Below are positions 1 through 9,749 of a stretch of 64,000 nucleotides of DNA, piece after piece; positions within the stretch are counted from its first letter, which is position 1; the number at the start of each line of letters is the position of its first letter. Location of the stretch: NCBI RefSeq assembly GCF_013167215.1, contig NZ_JABJWY010000032.1:124001-188000 (forward strand), in the 5' to 3' direction. The translations under genes were made by a program, and so were the position numbers. This stretch comes from Sphingobacterium prati (GTDB lineage: Bacteria; Bacteroidota; Bacteroidia; Sphingobacteriales; Sphingobacteriaceae). The notes beneath the pieces were generated by a model. That model was not told where the DNA came from, made no database searches, and was given only the letters and a program-made list of their open reading frames with translations.

Positions 1-345
1 AGCGAGTGTGTCACTAGTAGGATATTGATAGAGCACAGGATTCCAGCTGGGATAACGAGTATCTGCGATGATACCATCTGCGATTTGCACAGGTGCCTGC
101 CACTTACCATTGGTATACAAGGAACTCCAGATCACGACATCAGGGTTTGATTCATGGGTTCCACCAAACCAAGCGGCCAGTAAACTATCTTTACCAATGG
201 ATTGAATGGTTGAGGCGTGGCATTCTTTGAAATCGACCTGCCCTTGTTGAAAGATCTGATGAGACGAAATTATTTGCGGTTTATAGCTTTTACATGAATA
301 AAATGTTAAGAATAGGAAGGCTAAAAATGGAGCTATATTTTTCAT
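1..345 (-). CDS. Sialidase-like lipoprotein (BNR-type), C-terminal part missing
   Basis: The first 115 codons of a gene that runs off the left edge. The product starts with a short lipoprotein signal ending in a lipobox-like FYSC (Cys18), so it is probably exported and lipid-anchored. The next stretch reads CHAST, then LLAAWFGGTHES, DVVIWSS and WNPVL, which is the N-terminal pattern of bacterial exo-sialidase/BNR-repeat proteins that remove or recognise terminal sugars. Catalytic residues further on cannot be seen, so activity is unproven. It shares strand with the fucosidase, SusD and SusC genes and probably belongs to the same glycan-use locus, but a terminator at 495-528 separates it from them, so it should have its own promoter in 346-494. 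Family assignment is fairly sure; substrate is inference. Confidence 0.72.
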   Translation of the reverse strand, partial: MKNIAPFLAFLFLTFYSCKSYKPQIISSHQIFQQGQVDFKECHASTIQSIGKDSLLAAWFGGTHESNPDVVIWSSLYTNGKWQAPVQIADGIIADTRYPSWNPVLYQYPTSDTLA

Positions 346-494
346 TTGGATGGTATGTGCTGCTTAGTTTAAGCTGTATTTTCTATCGGTACTGTTTTTA
401 GTTATTCTGGCAAGGATTGAGGCCGGAGACCGGTGCGTTTGTATTCGCTAGCCGTGTGCTGCCGGTTCAAGTCGATGCCTCATATTCGGATAAC

Positions 495-528
495 AAAAAA
501 GCAGCGGAACTAGTCCAGCTGCTTTTTT
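495..528. terminator. Bidirectional terminator after the fucosidase gene
   Basis: AAAAAAGCAGC (495-505) pairs with GCTGCTTTTTT (518-528), and an inner GGA/TCC extends the stem with one bulged A. It lies immediately downstream of the fucosidase stop codon (530-532) and gives a U run on the minus strand. The rest of the gap (346-494) should hold the promoter of the sialidase-like gene, but I see no clear TAnnTTTG box. Confidence 0.8.
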
Positions 529-529
529 A

Positions 530-1966
530 TTATTTGCTTTGCAATTGGATTGCGGTGGAATAGTTAAATCTTGTACCTGGACTTCTCAAGGTGATCTGAT
601 TGTCACGTTGTGACCAGTCCAAGCGACCTTTATGGCCCAAAATTGTGATTTTTTTCACCTTAAAATTGTCGGGCACCTGAAAGACATATTCATTCGGTTG
701 CTGATAAGTGTCACCTTCAGAAAGATGAAATACATTGACGATTTTACTGTCCTTACTTCTGGTATAATAGTAATCACCTTGATGATAAGGTGCGACGGTA
801 CGTGTTGCATACACGGCATTCTGATTGATCTTCATCCAAGCAGCCAGTTCGTTTAAACGATCATATGCGGCTTGATCGTAATCCCCTTTGGGGCCGGGGG
901 CGATATTGAGCAGATAGTTTCCGCCACGAGAAATAATCTTGACGAGGGTTTCGACGATCTTCTTTGTTGGTTTGTAATTATCATTGGGCACATAGCTAAA
1001 AGAATCTCCCATGGTAATGCAGCTTTCCCAAGGGATATCCAATGGATGCTCGGGTACGGCCTGCTCCGGCGTGACATAATTTTCCCAGTTTCCGGGAACG
1101 GTGCGATCGACAACAATGATTCCGGGTTGATTTTTTCGGGCCATGCCACCAATGCGGTCCATGTCAATATCTTGTTCAACTTTAATGGTTTTTTGCCAGT
1201 CGACGGACTGATCGATCGTTTTGAAAGGACGTACCCAGCCACCGTCTAACCATAAGATATCGACCTTTCCATATTCGGAAGTGAGCTCGTTGATCTGGTT
1301 GTAGGTATAGTTTTTGAATTTTTCCCAACGCTCAGGATGTTTTTTAGGATCGTAGTTTACATTGCGATCTTTTGGTGGGAAATAATTCCACCAGTAATAA
1401 TCTGTATGCCAATCCGGTTTTGAAAAATATGCACCAATTTTGAAACCGTCGTTGCGGAAGGTGTTGAAGATTTCCTTGGTGACGTTTGCCTTTGGATTGG
1501 AGGAGAAAGGTGTTTTGCTGGATGTGATTTTGTAATCGGATTCTTTGGTGTCAAACATCGCGAAACCATCGTGATGTTTGGTCGTAAAGACGACATATTT
1601 CATGCCAGCAGCTTTGGCGGCATCGGACCATTTTTGCGGGTTGAAATCTGTGGGGTTGAATGTTGTTTGTAGATTTTCGTAGTTCTTTACGTATTCGTTG
1701 TAAGTTGCGCCATGTTCAGGCTTGCGTTGTGTCCAGCCTTCATCTTCGGGGCATAAGCTCCAGCTTTCCACGATTCCCCACTGACTATAGGTTCCCCAGT
1801 GCATGAAAAGACCAAATTTCATGTCCTGCCATTGTTCGAGGTTTTCGATCACCTGTGGATCGGTAGGTTTTTGATAGCCACCCGACACATTGTGCGCTTG
1901 ACCAAAGATTAAAGTAGTGGTCGTAGCCAAGAGTGCGGTGGATATAATAGTTGTCAGTTTTTGCAT
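530..1966 (-). CDS. Alpha-L-fucosidase, glycoside hydrolase family 29
   Basis: Hydrolyses terminal alpha-linked L-fucose from glycans, probably in the periplasm. The protein (478 aa from this start) has a signal peptide ending near IFGQA. Family marks are GLFMHWGTYSQWG near the N-terminus, the KYVVFTTKHHDGF segment, and VDILWLDGGW, whose Asp is the GH29 nucleophile by family knowledge. The start is the ATG at 1966: an upstream in-frame ATG at 2002 lies inside the SusD-gene terminator hairpin, adds a non-signal-like stretch and is unlikely. The gene sits downstream of susC and susD on the same strand but is cut off by that terminator, so it may be partly independent. Fucosidase next to a sialidase-like gene suggests host-type or mucin-type glycans (inference). 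Confidence 0.93.
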   Translation of the reverse strand: MQKLTTIISTALLATTTTLIFGQAHNVSGGYQKPTDPQVIENLEQWQDMKFGLFMHWGTYSQWGIVESWSLCPEDEGWTQRKPEHGATYNEYVKNYENLQTTFNPTDFNPQKWSDAAKAAGMKYVVFTTKHHDGFAMFDTKESDYKITSSKTPFSSNPKANVTKEIFNTFRNDGFKIGAYFSKPDWHTDYYWWNYFPPKDRNVNYDPKKHPERWEKFKNYTYNQINELTSEYGKVDILWLDGGWVRPFKTIDQSVDWQKTIKVEQDIDMDRIGGMARKNQPGIIVVDRTVPGNWENYVTPEQAVPEHPLDIPWESCITMGDSFSYVPNDNYKPTKKIVETLVKIISRGGNYLLNIAPGPKGDYDQAAYDRLNELAAWMKINQNAVYATRTVAPYHQGDYYYTRSKDSKIVNVFHLSEGDTYQQPNEYVFQVPDNFKVKKITILGHKGRLDWSQRDNQITLRSPGTRFNYSTAIQLQSK

Positions 1967-1992
1967 GTATAAATATAATGAAAATGATAAAA

Positions 1993-2018
1993 AGAAAGCC
2001 ACTTGAAGGTGGCTTTCT
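1993..2018 (-). terminator. Terminator after the susD-like gene
   Basis: AGAAAGCCAC (1993-2002) and GTGGCTTTCT (2009-2018) form a perfect 10-bp stem with a 6-nt loop. On the minus strand it is followed by a short U run. It lies between the susD stop and the fucosidase start. Confidence 0.8.
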
Positions 2019-2037
2019 GTAGGAGATGTAGTGTCGA

Positions 2038-3618
2038 TTAATTAACGTCCCAGAAGATTTTGGTTGTTCGTGTGTCTTTGGATCGAACAGCTTCGTAATT
2101 TTCGGAATTAACTGAGATCTCTCCGGTAGGATATAAAAATCTTAATGGAAGAGTAGAATAATTCGCTGCTCCGGCTGTCAATATTGTGATTTTAGGATAC
2201 CCAGTTCTTCTGTATTCAGACCAAGCATGCTGCGCTTGTAAGAATCCATAATGAAGCCATTTTTGCGTTAAAATCAATTCTAATTTTGCCGTTGAAGTTC
2301 CAGCATATTTTGCCGTTGAATTTTCAACGAAATTAGCGATCACAACATCAGATGGTTTTGTCTCTGTTTTCAGGCCTGATGTATTTAAATTATTCAGGTA
2401 GTAATAAAACGTAACAGACTGCTTAAGTGCTAGATCATAAGCAGCTTTTGCATCACTATCACTTCCCCATCTCAGATAAGCCTCAGCTTTAGCAAAGTTA
2501 GTCTCAGAAGCTGTTGCGACTATACCTGGTAGTTTTGCATTATCAAAGAATGTCGCCGAGTCCAATACGGCATATTTTTGGTAATTTGTTAAGATGTCAT
2601 TTTCTGTGAAGGTAATAGGCATCGCATTATACTCCTTATTTGGGGTAAATACATTATCTTTAGTTACACCGAATTTATCGTAAAATACAGGGATACGTGG
2701 GTCATTAGCAGGTTTCATCGTCTTATTCAACATATAGTCAGTTGCATATTGATTATTTCCTTCTGTTAAAGCTTGACGCAATGTTTCTGTGTATGTTGTT
2801 AACGGTTGCAGCAGAATGTCAGTAGTTCCAGGCAAATAGTTCGCATTAGCTGATCCATCTACTAGTGGGTATGTAGTGGGATTATTCAACATTTCTAAAA
2901 CTTCCGTTTTAGCTTTACTTTCATCGACATTTGAAATGCGCATGAGTAAGCGTAACCGCAGCGAGTTGGTATACCTTCTCCATTTGTCAATACCACCGCT
3001 ATTTAAAATGTCAAATTTTGAAAAGTCACCGTTAGTTGCTGCGTTGCTAAAATACGTGTTAATCGCTTTTAAATTATCTATAAAAGAATAATATAGCTCT
3101 TTTTGATTATCAAATTTTGCTTGTTTAGAAATACCTGTTAATGGTAAGCTTCCTGCTTCTGAAAATGGAATATCTCCATAATTGTCGATGAGTTTTGATG
3201 CTTCATCGTACATCACGACTTTACCAGCCTGCAGGAAAATTTCTTCTTTAGCTTGATTTTCTGTGCTTAATGCGGCATAAGCGGCCTCCATTTTTCGATA
3301 AACACCTAGTACGCCTGGCGCATAGAAATCTGTCCAATAGCCATAGGAATAGCTATCATTTGGCTGGTACATCGTATTGCTTGGTATAAAAGACGATGTT
3401 TGGGTGTATATTGCTTGATTTGATAGAATAAATGTTCTGTAATGCCAATATGATGGGCGAACTCTATCGTTATTTAACAAATCGGTAAAAAAGCCAGGAA
3501 TACTGGCTTCCGTGGTTTGATCAGGATTGTTAAACGCATCTTCCAATTCTGTTTTACACCCTGTAAAACCAAAGGTAGATAGCGTTAAGATTAATAGTAT
3601 ATAAAATGATTTATTCAT
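2038..3618 (-). CDS. SusD/RagB-type outer-membrane glycan-binding lipoprotein
   Basis: Surface lipoprotein that works with the adjacent SusC-like transporter to capture oligosaccharides. 526 aa, with an N-terminal signal and lipobox FTGC followed by a Lys. The body has the SusD-like layout: an N-terminal region rich in Tyr/Trp/Asn, helical repeats (KMEAAYAAL, ASKLIDNYGDIPFSEA) and a C-terminal QKWLHYGFLQAQHAWSEYRRTGYP segment typical of the family. It resembles the SusD-like_2 branch more than classical SusD (judgement from pattern). It is encoded 12 bp after susC, so the two are co-transcribed. The terminator at 1993-2018 ends the unit. The glycan bound cannot be told from sequence. Confidence 0.93.
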   Translation of the reverse strand: MNKSFYILLILTLSTFGFTGCKTELEDAFNNPDQTTEASIPGFFTDLLNNDRVRPSYWHYRTFILSNQAIYTQTSSFIPSNTMYQPNDSYSYGYWTDFYAPGVLGVYRKMEAAYAALSTENQAKEEIFLQAGKVVMYDEASKLIDNYGDIPFSEAGSLPLTGISKQAKFDNQKELYYSFIDNLKAINTYFSNAATNGDFSKFDILNSGGIDKWRRYTNSLRLRLLMRISNVDESKAKTEVLEMLNNPTTYPLVDGSANANYLPGTTDILLQPLTTYTETLRQALTEGNNQYATDYMLNKTMKPANDPRIPVFYDKFGVTKDNVFTPNKEYNAMPITFTENDILTNYQKYAVLDSATFFDNAKLPGIVATASETNFAKAEAYLRWGSDSDAKAAYDLALKQSVTFYYYLNNLNTSGLKTETKPSDVVIANFVENSTAKYAGTSTAKLELILTQKWLHYGFLQAQHAWSEYRRTGYPKITILTAGAANYSTLPLRFLYPTGEISVNSENYEAVRSKDTRTTKIFWDVN

Positions 3619-3630
3619 GATTAATTACGG

Positions 3631-6600
3631 TTAAAAGTTAGCATTCAATGAAAATCCAAAACTTCTTGTTGCAGCATTGGAGCCTACATCTACACCTTGT
3701 GACCACCATTGATTACCAACGGGTGATTCTGGATCAATATTTTTAAGTGTTCTATAGAAGTAAAATAGATTTCTACCCAGTAGCGATACTCTGACGTTAT
3801 TCAATTTGAGTTTCTGCGTAACGGAAGATGGAATCCGGTAACTAACAGATAGTTCCCGCATTTTAATAAATGAGTTGTCGTATACAGCTCCTTTTTCAGT
3901 CCATGAATCCGCACCCCAAGCGAAGGTATTCATGTAATAATCTGCTGCGCTCAGATGTACATCATTTTTCGCACCAGTATTCTGATTTACCCCATCCAAT
4001 GTAACACCCGTCTCTCTGTACTCCAAGGTGTTTTCATAAGCACCGGTTCCCATAGCGTATTTTTGGTTTTCAGACACCATTTTACCGCCGAAACGATAAT
4101 CTACAGTGAAATCCAATGAAATATTCTTATAGTTGAATGTATTGGTCATACCACCAATTGCTTTGGGTAATATATTACCGACATATTTGTACTTTGTTTT
4201 ATCAATGACATAATAACCTTCATTTGAAATCAGATTATTTCCTTGTTCGTCTTTAGCAATGTCATAAACATAAATGTTACCTAATTTTTTACCAACTTCG
4301 GCCACAACTTTTAGGGAGTTTTCATCCGCACTGTAGAACGTTAGCATGTCTCCGCCGCTATTTAATTTATCCACCATTGTTCTATTGAATGAATAGTTTA
4401 GACGTGTATTCCAACTGAAATTTTCACGCTGAATAGGTGTCCCAGTTAATGAAACTTCTAAACCATTATTGGAGATACGGCCTATATTGTCTGCTTGAAG
4501 AGTAGCTCCTACAGATGCTGCTTTTGTTAAATCTATAATTTGTTTATCGATGTAGTTGTCATAATAGCTGATATCTAACCCTAATCTGTTTTTTAGAAAT
4601 TTTAGTTCCAAACCATACTCCCATTCATATTTCATCTCCGGCATAAGTGCTAAGTTGCCATACTTCGAACTGTATGTTAGGGAAGGCACAGACCCATTGA
4701 TTGTAGCTAGAGGAGTTTGAATGTTCGCAATAGTAGCAGCATATATTCCTGCATCATTTCCGACAATACCATAAGATACCCGTAATTTACCGAAATTGAA
4801 TTTTTCAGACTTTATACCCAAGGCATCACTAAAAATAAAACTTCCGCTTACCGAACCATATTTATAGTTGTTGTTCCCTGGAGGCATGGTGGAAGAATAT
4901 TCCGAGCGATAAGTACCATCTAAATAAGCAAATCCTTTATAACCAATATTGGCCATTCCGAAATAGGCATACTTTATTTTTTTCTTACGATCATTAGTTG
5001 TTGTTGCTGGGGCATAGCTATTGCTGATGCTAAACCAATTTTCTTTTACAAGTCCACTTTGTGTAGTAGACGATTGATCGTCATAGTTTTCTTCCCTAGA
5101 TTGAAAGCCGGCACTTACACTATAATCCCAATCACTATTTATTTTGTTGGCATAAGTTGCTAATACATCACCATACAATATAGAATATAGCCCCTTTGAA
5201 GTACTGAATCCGCCAGAACTATTTGTTGTCGAATTATAGCGCGTTGCATACTCGTTGTATTGTTTATTTGTGATGGCTGCTGAGGTAAAATCATTACCGA
5301 TACGACCTCTTAATTTAAGGTGGTCTACGACCTCCCAATTCAAAGTAGCACTTGTTAATAAACGATTTTCTGTTTCGTCGTAGCTGTTTTTATATTGAGA
5401 CCAGAAATAGTTCAACAAATTATAGGGGCGTATGGTATACTTAAGATCTTCGTCTCGGCCAGTTCCGAAAGCAGAATATTTATAGCCATCGGAAGTTTGA
5501 TACATTTTCTTTAAAGCCGACATGTCTTCGGTGCGGCTAAAGAAACCATCATATGAACCTAATACTTGTCCAAGTAATTGCGATCGATTATGTGTTTGTG
5601 TGTTGGTATAGTTAGCCACGAGATCCAATGACAATTTTTCGTGCATCTTCACCGTACTATTTAGGTTGAAGGTATTTCTGCTTTGTTTTGAACCTGGACT
5701 TGTACTTTTGTAATCCATGCGTGTACCACTCAAACGATAATTCACTTTGTCAGTTTGGTTGGAAATGGCAAAGTTGATGTTGGAATTGTAGCCATTGTCG
5801 AAAACCTCCTTGTAGTTGTTTTTCCGAGCTTCGTATTTTTTGGTTGTACCATCCCACCAGCTTACTTCTTCACCTGTAAATTTGGGCCCAAAGTTACCGT
5901 AGGAGCGAAAGTATGGGCGTCTTCCCGATGGTGATTTTGCATCGATAATCCAACCTTCTTCTGTGGCGCCATTGGCTAAATTGGTAGCTGCGTCGTAACC
6001 TGGACCATAGATATTTTGAAATTTTGGTAAGAATGCTGCACGTTCTATAGAACCGTTGTAATTAAAATCAATGCCTAATCCTCTTCCTTTAATTCCTTTT
6101 TTTGTCGTGATGACGATAACGCCACTTGCTGCATCAGAGCCGTATAATGCACTTGCTGCAGATCCTTTTAAAACAGACATGCTCTCAATATCCGCGGGAT
6201 TAATATCTAACATACCATTACCTCGGATACGTTGGTCGTCCCAATAGTTATTATTGTTGGCACCTTTAGTTCCGTATTGCTCATCATTACGAATAATTAC
6301 ACCATCTACAACATATAGTGGTTGCCGTTGATAATTTAAGGAGTTAATACCGCGGATTTGAACGTTTACAGCGCTGGAGGCTCCTCCGGGCGCTGTTGTA
6401 ATTTTTAGACCAGCAACTTTACCATATAGTGCAGAACCAAAGTTTGTGTTTCCTGCTTTGGTAAGTTCTTCCGCTTTGATTGTACTAACGGCGTAACCTA
6501 AGGCTTTTGACTCCCGTTTAATGCCCATTGCGGTTACTACGACTTCGTCTAATGCGGAAGCATCTTCAGTCAATTTGATGTTAATTGTTTTTGTGGATCC

Positions 6601-6855
6601 AACGACAATCTCTTGAGCTTTGTATCCAACGATAGAAACACGTAATGTTTCGCCCTGTGAGGCTTGAATTGTAAAAGATCCATTGGTTCCTGTTTGTGTA
6701 CCTCTAGTTGTTCCCTTTACAGAAACAGTTGCACCGGAGATAGGTCCGTTAGCATCTGAAACTATTCCAGTAATGCTTTGCTGCGCGTAGAGCGATGTAG
6801 CACTAAAGAGTGTACACAAGGCCAGTCCTGCAGTTTTTTTGTAAAATAGACTCAT
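3631..6855 (-). CDS. SusC/RagA-type TonB-linked outer-membrane transporter
   Basis: TonB-dependent outer-membrane channel that imports oligosaccharides delivered by SusD. 1074 aa: signal peptide ending SLYAQQ; a carboxypeptidase-regulatory-like beta-sandwich (about residues 26-105, starting ITGIVSDANGPISGATV); the TonB-box/plug entry EVVVTAMGIKRESKALGYA; a plug domain with GVIVITTKKG; then a 22-strand-type barrel ending in aromatic residues with LNANF at the C-terminus. It heads the operon with susD 12 bp downstream. The 132-bp gap to the upstream ROK gene contains a small hairpin (CTGCT/AGCAG near 6925-6940) but no promoter I can name. Confidence 0.95.
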   Translation of the reverse strand: MSLFYKKTAGLALCTLFSATSLYAQQSITGIVSDANGPISGATVSVKGTTRGTQTGTNGSFTIQASQGETLRVSIVGYKAQEIVVGSTKTINIKLTEDASALDEVVVTAMGIKRESKALGYAVSTIKAEELTKAGNTNFGSALYGKVAGLKITTAPGGASSAVNVQIRGINSLNYQRQPLYVVDGVIIRNDEQYGTKGANNNNYWDDQRIRGNGMLDINPADIESMSVLKGSAASALYGSDAASGVIVITTKKGIKGRGLGIDFNYNGSIERAAFLPKFQNIYGPGYDAATNLANGATEEGWIIDAKSPSGRRPYFRSYGNFGPKFTGEEVSWWDGTTKKYEARKNNYKEVFDNGYNSNINFAISNQTDKVNYRLSGTRMDYKSTSPGSKQSRNTFNLNSTVKMHEKLSLDLVANYTNTQTHNRSQLLGQVLGSYDGFFSRTEDMSALKKMYQTSDGYKYSAFGTGRDEDLKYTIRPYNLLNYFWSQYKNSYDETENRLLTSATLNWEVVDHLKLRGRIGNDFTSAAITNKQYNEYATRYNSTTNSSGGFSTSKGLYSILYGDVLATYANKINSDWDYSVSAGFQSREENYDDQSSTTQSGLVKENWFSISNSYAPATTTNDRKKKIKYAYFGMANIGYKGFAYLDGTYRSEYSSTMPPGNNNYKYGSVSGSFIFSDALGIKSEKFNFGKLRVSYGIVGNDAGIYAATIANIQTPLATINGSVPSLTYSSKYGNLALMPEMKYEWEYGLELKFLKNRLGLDISYYDNYIDKQIIDLTKAASVGATLQADNIGRISNNGLEVSLTGTPIQRENFSWNTRLNYSFNRTMVDKLNSGGDMLTFYSADENSLKVVAEVGKKLGNIYVYDIAKDEQGNNLISNEGYYVIDKTKYKYVGNILPKAIGGMTNTFNYKNISLDFTVDYRFGGKMVSENQKYAMGTGAYENTLEYRETGVTLDGVNQNTGAKNDVHLSAADYYMNTFAWGADSWTEKGAVYDNSFIKMRELSVSYRIPSSVTQKLKLNNVRVSLLGRNLFYFYRTLKNIDPESPVGNQWWSQGVDVGSNAATRSFGFSLNANF

Positions 6856-6987
6856 GTTTTTAGGTATTTGTGTAATATGTTTAGTTAATTATATGTGTAT
6901 GAATTATTAGATAACAAAGGCCGTCTGCTAAACAGCAGTACATTCTTATAGAAGCTGGATATACTAAGCCTTATTCTTTTTGTAATA

Positions 6988-8199
6988 TTATTCATTGATA
7001 AGTTTTTTATGTTGATGATTTTTAGTTAGAATGCTATTGATATGTCTTTCAACTACAATGGCAGCAGTGCCTTTGATCTGAGCATATTTGTTTAACGCAG
7101 ACATTTGTATATTGGTTGTTTTTGCAATTTCAGGAATACAGAATTCATTGATTGCAATTTGTATTTGAGGATTCAAAATGCGGCCAAGCTCCGCGCCTCT
7201 GCCACTAACAATAATCTGTTTTGGGTTTAGGATATGAATTAAGGTTGATATACCTTTTCCTAGCATGTAACCTATCTTTCCAAGATTGTTTATGGCAATT
7301 TGATCTCCCACATTAGATGCTTCAATCAAAGCATCAATTTTGTTTAAATTACTGTTAACAAAGGTGCTATAGATTGAATATTCATTTTTTTTGATATCGT
7401 TTTCTGTATTTCTGATAGCCGCATTTAGCGAGGCCTCTACCTCTAAGCAACCTCGCTTGCCACAAGAGCATAGCGTATTGTTATCAGAAAGTGGAATATG
7501 GCTAAATTCTCCTGCAAAACCCGACTCTCCTTTGAAAACTGCTCCATTAATAATGATTCCCAGTCCTACACCCCAATTTAGATTGATAATTAAAGAGTTT
7601 TCGATGTTTTTTGCCAAACCGAATTCCTTTTCTGCAAGCGCTATACAACGTGAATCATTTTCTATGACAGTAGGGATGCCGTATTTTTTTTCTATTGTGT
7701 TTTTTATTCCATATAGATGGTGACTAATAGGATATGATTCGTTAACTCCTAATTCAGAGTTGACAAAGCCGGGCATACTTAAACCGATTCCAATTAGCCT
7801 ATTTCTATTAATAGGAGTGGAAGCCAAAATTTTTTCAATTTCTGCCAAAAGTAAATTGGCGGAATTGCTACATTTTAATTCCAAAGAGATATCTCTATGT
7901 TCGGAAATAATAATTTGGTTTAAATTTGTGATTGTAAACGTAGAAAAATACTGATCAGCTGAAATAGTTAGAATATAGAAATCCAAATCAGGATTGAGTG
8001 CAAACTGGATAGGACGCCTTCCGCCTGTGGATTCTGCAAATCCACATTCAACAATAATATTTTCATCTAACAGACGATTGATAACCTTTGTAATTGAAGG
8101 AGTACTTTTTGCCAGTTTTTTTACAAAATCAGCAGTTGACAGAGTTGCATCAAAATAAAGGTTTTTCAATAATTCTTTTTCCATCGGTAGCCGAGACAT
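6988..8199 (-). CDS. ROK-family transcriptional regulator (NagC/XylR type)
   Basis: Probable sugar-responsive repressor or activator of the glycan locus. 403 aa with an N-terminal winged-helix region (about 10-75, including STPSITKVINRLLDENIIV) followed by a ROK fold. The ROK zinc signature is present as GEFSHIPL then CSCGKRGCLE, and the sugar-site Asn-Asp appears in VIENDSRCIA. The usual N-terminal ATP-binding DxGxT pattern is not visible (SADQYFSTFTI stands there), so this is a sensor rather than a kinase. It lies upstream of susC on the same strand, which suggests local control. The start at 8199 is kept, although a second ATG lies five codons in and neither has a clear ribosome site. Confidence 0.85.
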   Translation of the reverse strand: MSRLPMEKELLKNLYFDATLSTADFVKKLAKSTPSITKVINRLLDENIIVECGFAESTGGRRPIQFALNPDLDFYILTISADQYFSTFTITNLNQIIISEHRDISLELKCSNSANLLLAEIEKILASTPINRNRLIGIGLSMPGFVNSELGVNESYPISHHLYGIKNTIEKKYGIPTVIENDSRCIALAEKEFGLAKNIENSLIINLNWGVGLGIIINGAVFKGESGFAGEFSHIPLSDNNTLCSCGKRGCLEVEASLNAAIRNTENDIKKNEYSIYSTFVNSNLNKIDALIEASNVGDQIAINNLGKIGYMLGKGISTLIHILNPKQIIVSGRGAELGRILNPQIQIAINEFCIPEIAKTTNIQMSALNKYAQIKGTAAIVVERHINSILTKNHQHKKLINE

Positions 8200-8433
8200 T
8201 TATAAAAGCTGGTTAAACTATTGTTAAAGATATGTTAAAAAAAATCCAAGTTCCAAATACTTTTTAAAGTTTTTTAAAAAGTATGGTTTTTTTTATCTAA
8301 AATCAGTATGAACATGGTTTATTGTAACAATTCTATTCGTCAGAGTTTTTGTCCTGTTTATGCAATTTTTATAAATATTACGCATAAAAATGAATTGGGT
8401 AATGCCTATATTTACGAACTAATCACTTAATTT

Positions 8434-9648
8434 ATGATGAAACAACGTTATTATTCCTTAGATGTGTTTCGTGGGGCAACTGTAGCACTGATGATTATGG
8501 TGAACAATCCGGGTACATGGGCGCATATGTTTGCTCCGCTTAAACATGCAGCCTGGCATGGCTGTTCGCCAACAGACTTGGTTTTTCCATTTTTTCTATT
8601 TGCAGTAGGTAACGCAATGTCTTTCGTAATTCCTAGATTGCAGGAAGCCGGTCCAGCAGTTTTCTGGAAAAAAGTACTTAAACGTACTGTCTTGATTTTT
8701 GCAATTGGTCTTTTCATAAACTGGTGGCCTTTCGTTAAATGGGAAGGGGCAGTATTGGTCTTTAAACAATGGGTAGATGCGAGCGACCCGAGTCGGGGAA
8801 TTCGCATTCTTGGTGTATTGCAACGCATTGCAATCGCGTATTGTTTTGCGTCTATATTAGCCTATTATTTTAAAGAAAGAGCAATTATCTGGATTTCTGC
8901 AGGTATTTTATTCTTATACTGGGCTGTTTGTGCAATAGCTGGAGGTGCTGACCCCTATAGCCTGGAAGGCTGGTTTGGAACAAAATACGATATCGCTATA
9001 TTAGGGGTTCCCCATATCTACAAAGGGGAGGGCGTTCCCTTTGATCCAGAAGGATTGATGAGTACCTTGCCTGCAATTGTACAGGTTGTATTTGGCTATT
9101 TGGTCGGCGTATTTATCAAAAAGCAAGGCCAGGTGGATTGGCTATGGTCTAAAGTATCTGCTTCAAACGAGCCTCATTTTAAGTTGTTGTCTGGGATGTT
9201 TGTTACAGGTTTTATCCTTTTGGTTTTGGCTTGGATCTGGGCACTTGGTTTTCCGATCAACAAAAAGATCTGGACAAGTTCGTATGTCCTTTATACAACA
9301 GGGCTTGCTACAATGACTCTTGGCGGTATGATCTGGTTTATAGAAGTGCAGGGCGTCAAAAATAAATTGACTCAATTTTTTGATGTTTTTGGCAAGAATC
9401 CTTTGTTTATATTTGTGTTGAGCGGAATTTTACCACGTTTGTTGGGGTTGTTCCGCATCCCGGATGGATTAAAGGAGGATGGATCACAAAAATATATAGA
9501 TGCTTTCGGTTGGTTTTATAAATATGTCTGTGCCGAAGTACCTGGTATCCCTGAAGTTGGTTCTTTTGTCTATTCGTTGTGCTTTCTGACACTCATGTGG
9601 GTGATTTGTTACTGGCTTGACAAGAAGAAAATATATGTAAAAGTGTAG
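8434..9648 (+). CDS. Membrane acyltransferase-like protein, COG4299/DUF5009 (HGSNAT/NagX-like)
   Basis: Polytopic inner-membrane protein of 404 aa related to heparan-alpha-glucosaminide N-acetyltransferase and NagX. The start carries the family signature RYYSLDVFRGATVALMIMVNNPG with an HAAWHGCSPTDLVFPFFLFAVG block, which includes the conserved His and Asp region. About ten hydrophobic segments follow. In relatives the protein transfers an acetyl group across the membrane to glucosamine or a similar amino sugar; here that is family inference. It is divergent from the ROK gene (234-bp gap), so it could be a partner in amino-sugar use, but no shared operator was recognised. Confidence 0.85.
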   Translation: MMKQRYYSLDVFRGATVALMIMVNNPGTWAHMFAPLKHAAWHGCSPTDLVFPFFLFAVGNAMSFVIPRLQEAGPAVFWKKVLKRTVLIFAIGLFINWWPFVKWEGAVLVFKQWVDASDPSRGIRILGVLQRIAIAYCFASILAYYFKERAIIWISAGILFLYWAVCAIAGGADPYSLEGWFGTKYDIAILGVPHIYKGEGVPFDPEGLMSTLPAIVQVVFGYLVGVFIKKQGQVDWLWSKVSASNEPHFKLLSGMFVTGFILLVLAWIWALGFPINKKIWTSSYVLYTTGLATMTLGGMIWFIEVQGVKNKLTQFFDVFGKNPLFIFVLSGILPRLLGLFRIPDGLKEDGSQKYIDAFGWFYKYVCAEVPGIPEVGSFVYSLCFLTLMWVICYWLDKKKIYVKV

Positions 9649-9675
9649 TGGAATTGAATAAGTTAGGAGCTAAAT

Positions 9676-9705
9676 TTGTTCATCTCAAAAAAAACACTAC
9701 CTTTG
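9676..9705 (+). promoter_or_regulatory. Promoter of rpsO
   Basis: TTG (9676-9678), 19 nt, then TACCTTTG (9698-9705) match the Bacteroidota sigma consensus TTG-N19-TAnnTTTG. The predicted start of transcription is about 40 nt upstream of the rpsO ATG at 9750. Confidence 0.8.
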
Positions 9706-9749
9706 CACGCAATTAATAAATTTTTTAACGCTTTAATATTATTCAAGAA

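Noticed and set aside
853..1249. Long open frames on both strands inside the fucosidase gene
   Set aside because: They are other-frame shadows of a well-supported GH29 gene with no signal, motif or ribosome site of their own.
8395..8414. Promoter for the COG4299 gene
   Set aside because: TATATTTA resembles the box, but the nearest TTG is only about 9 nt upstream, too close for a normal promoter.
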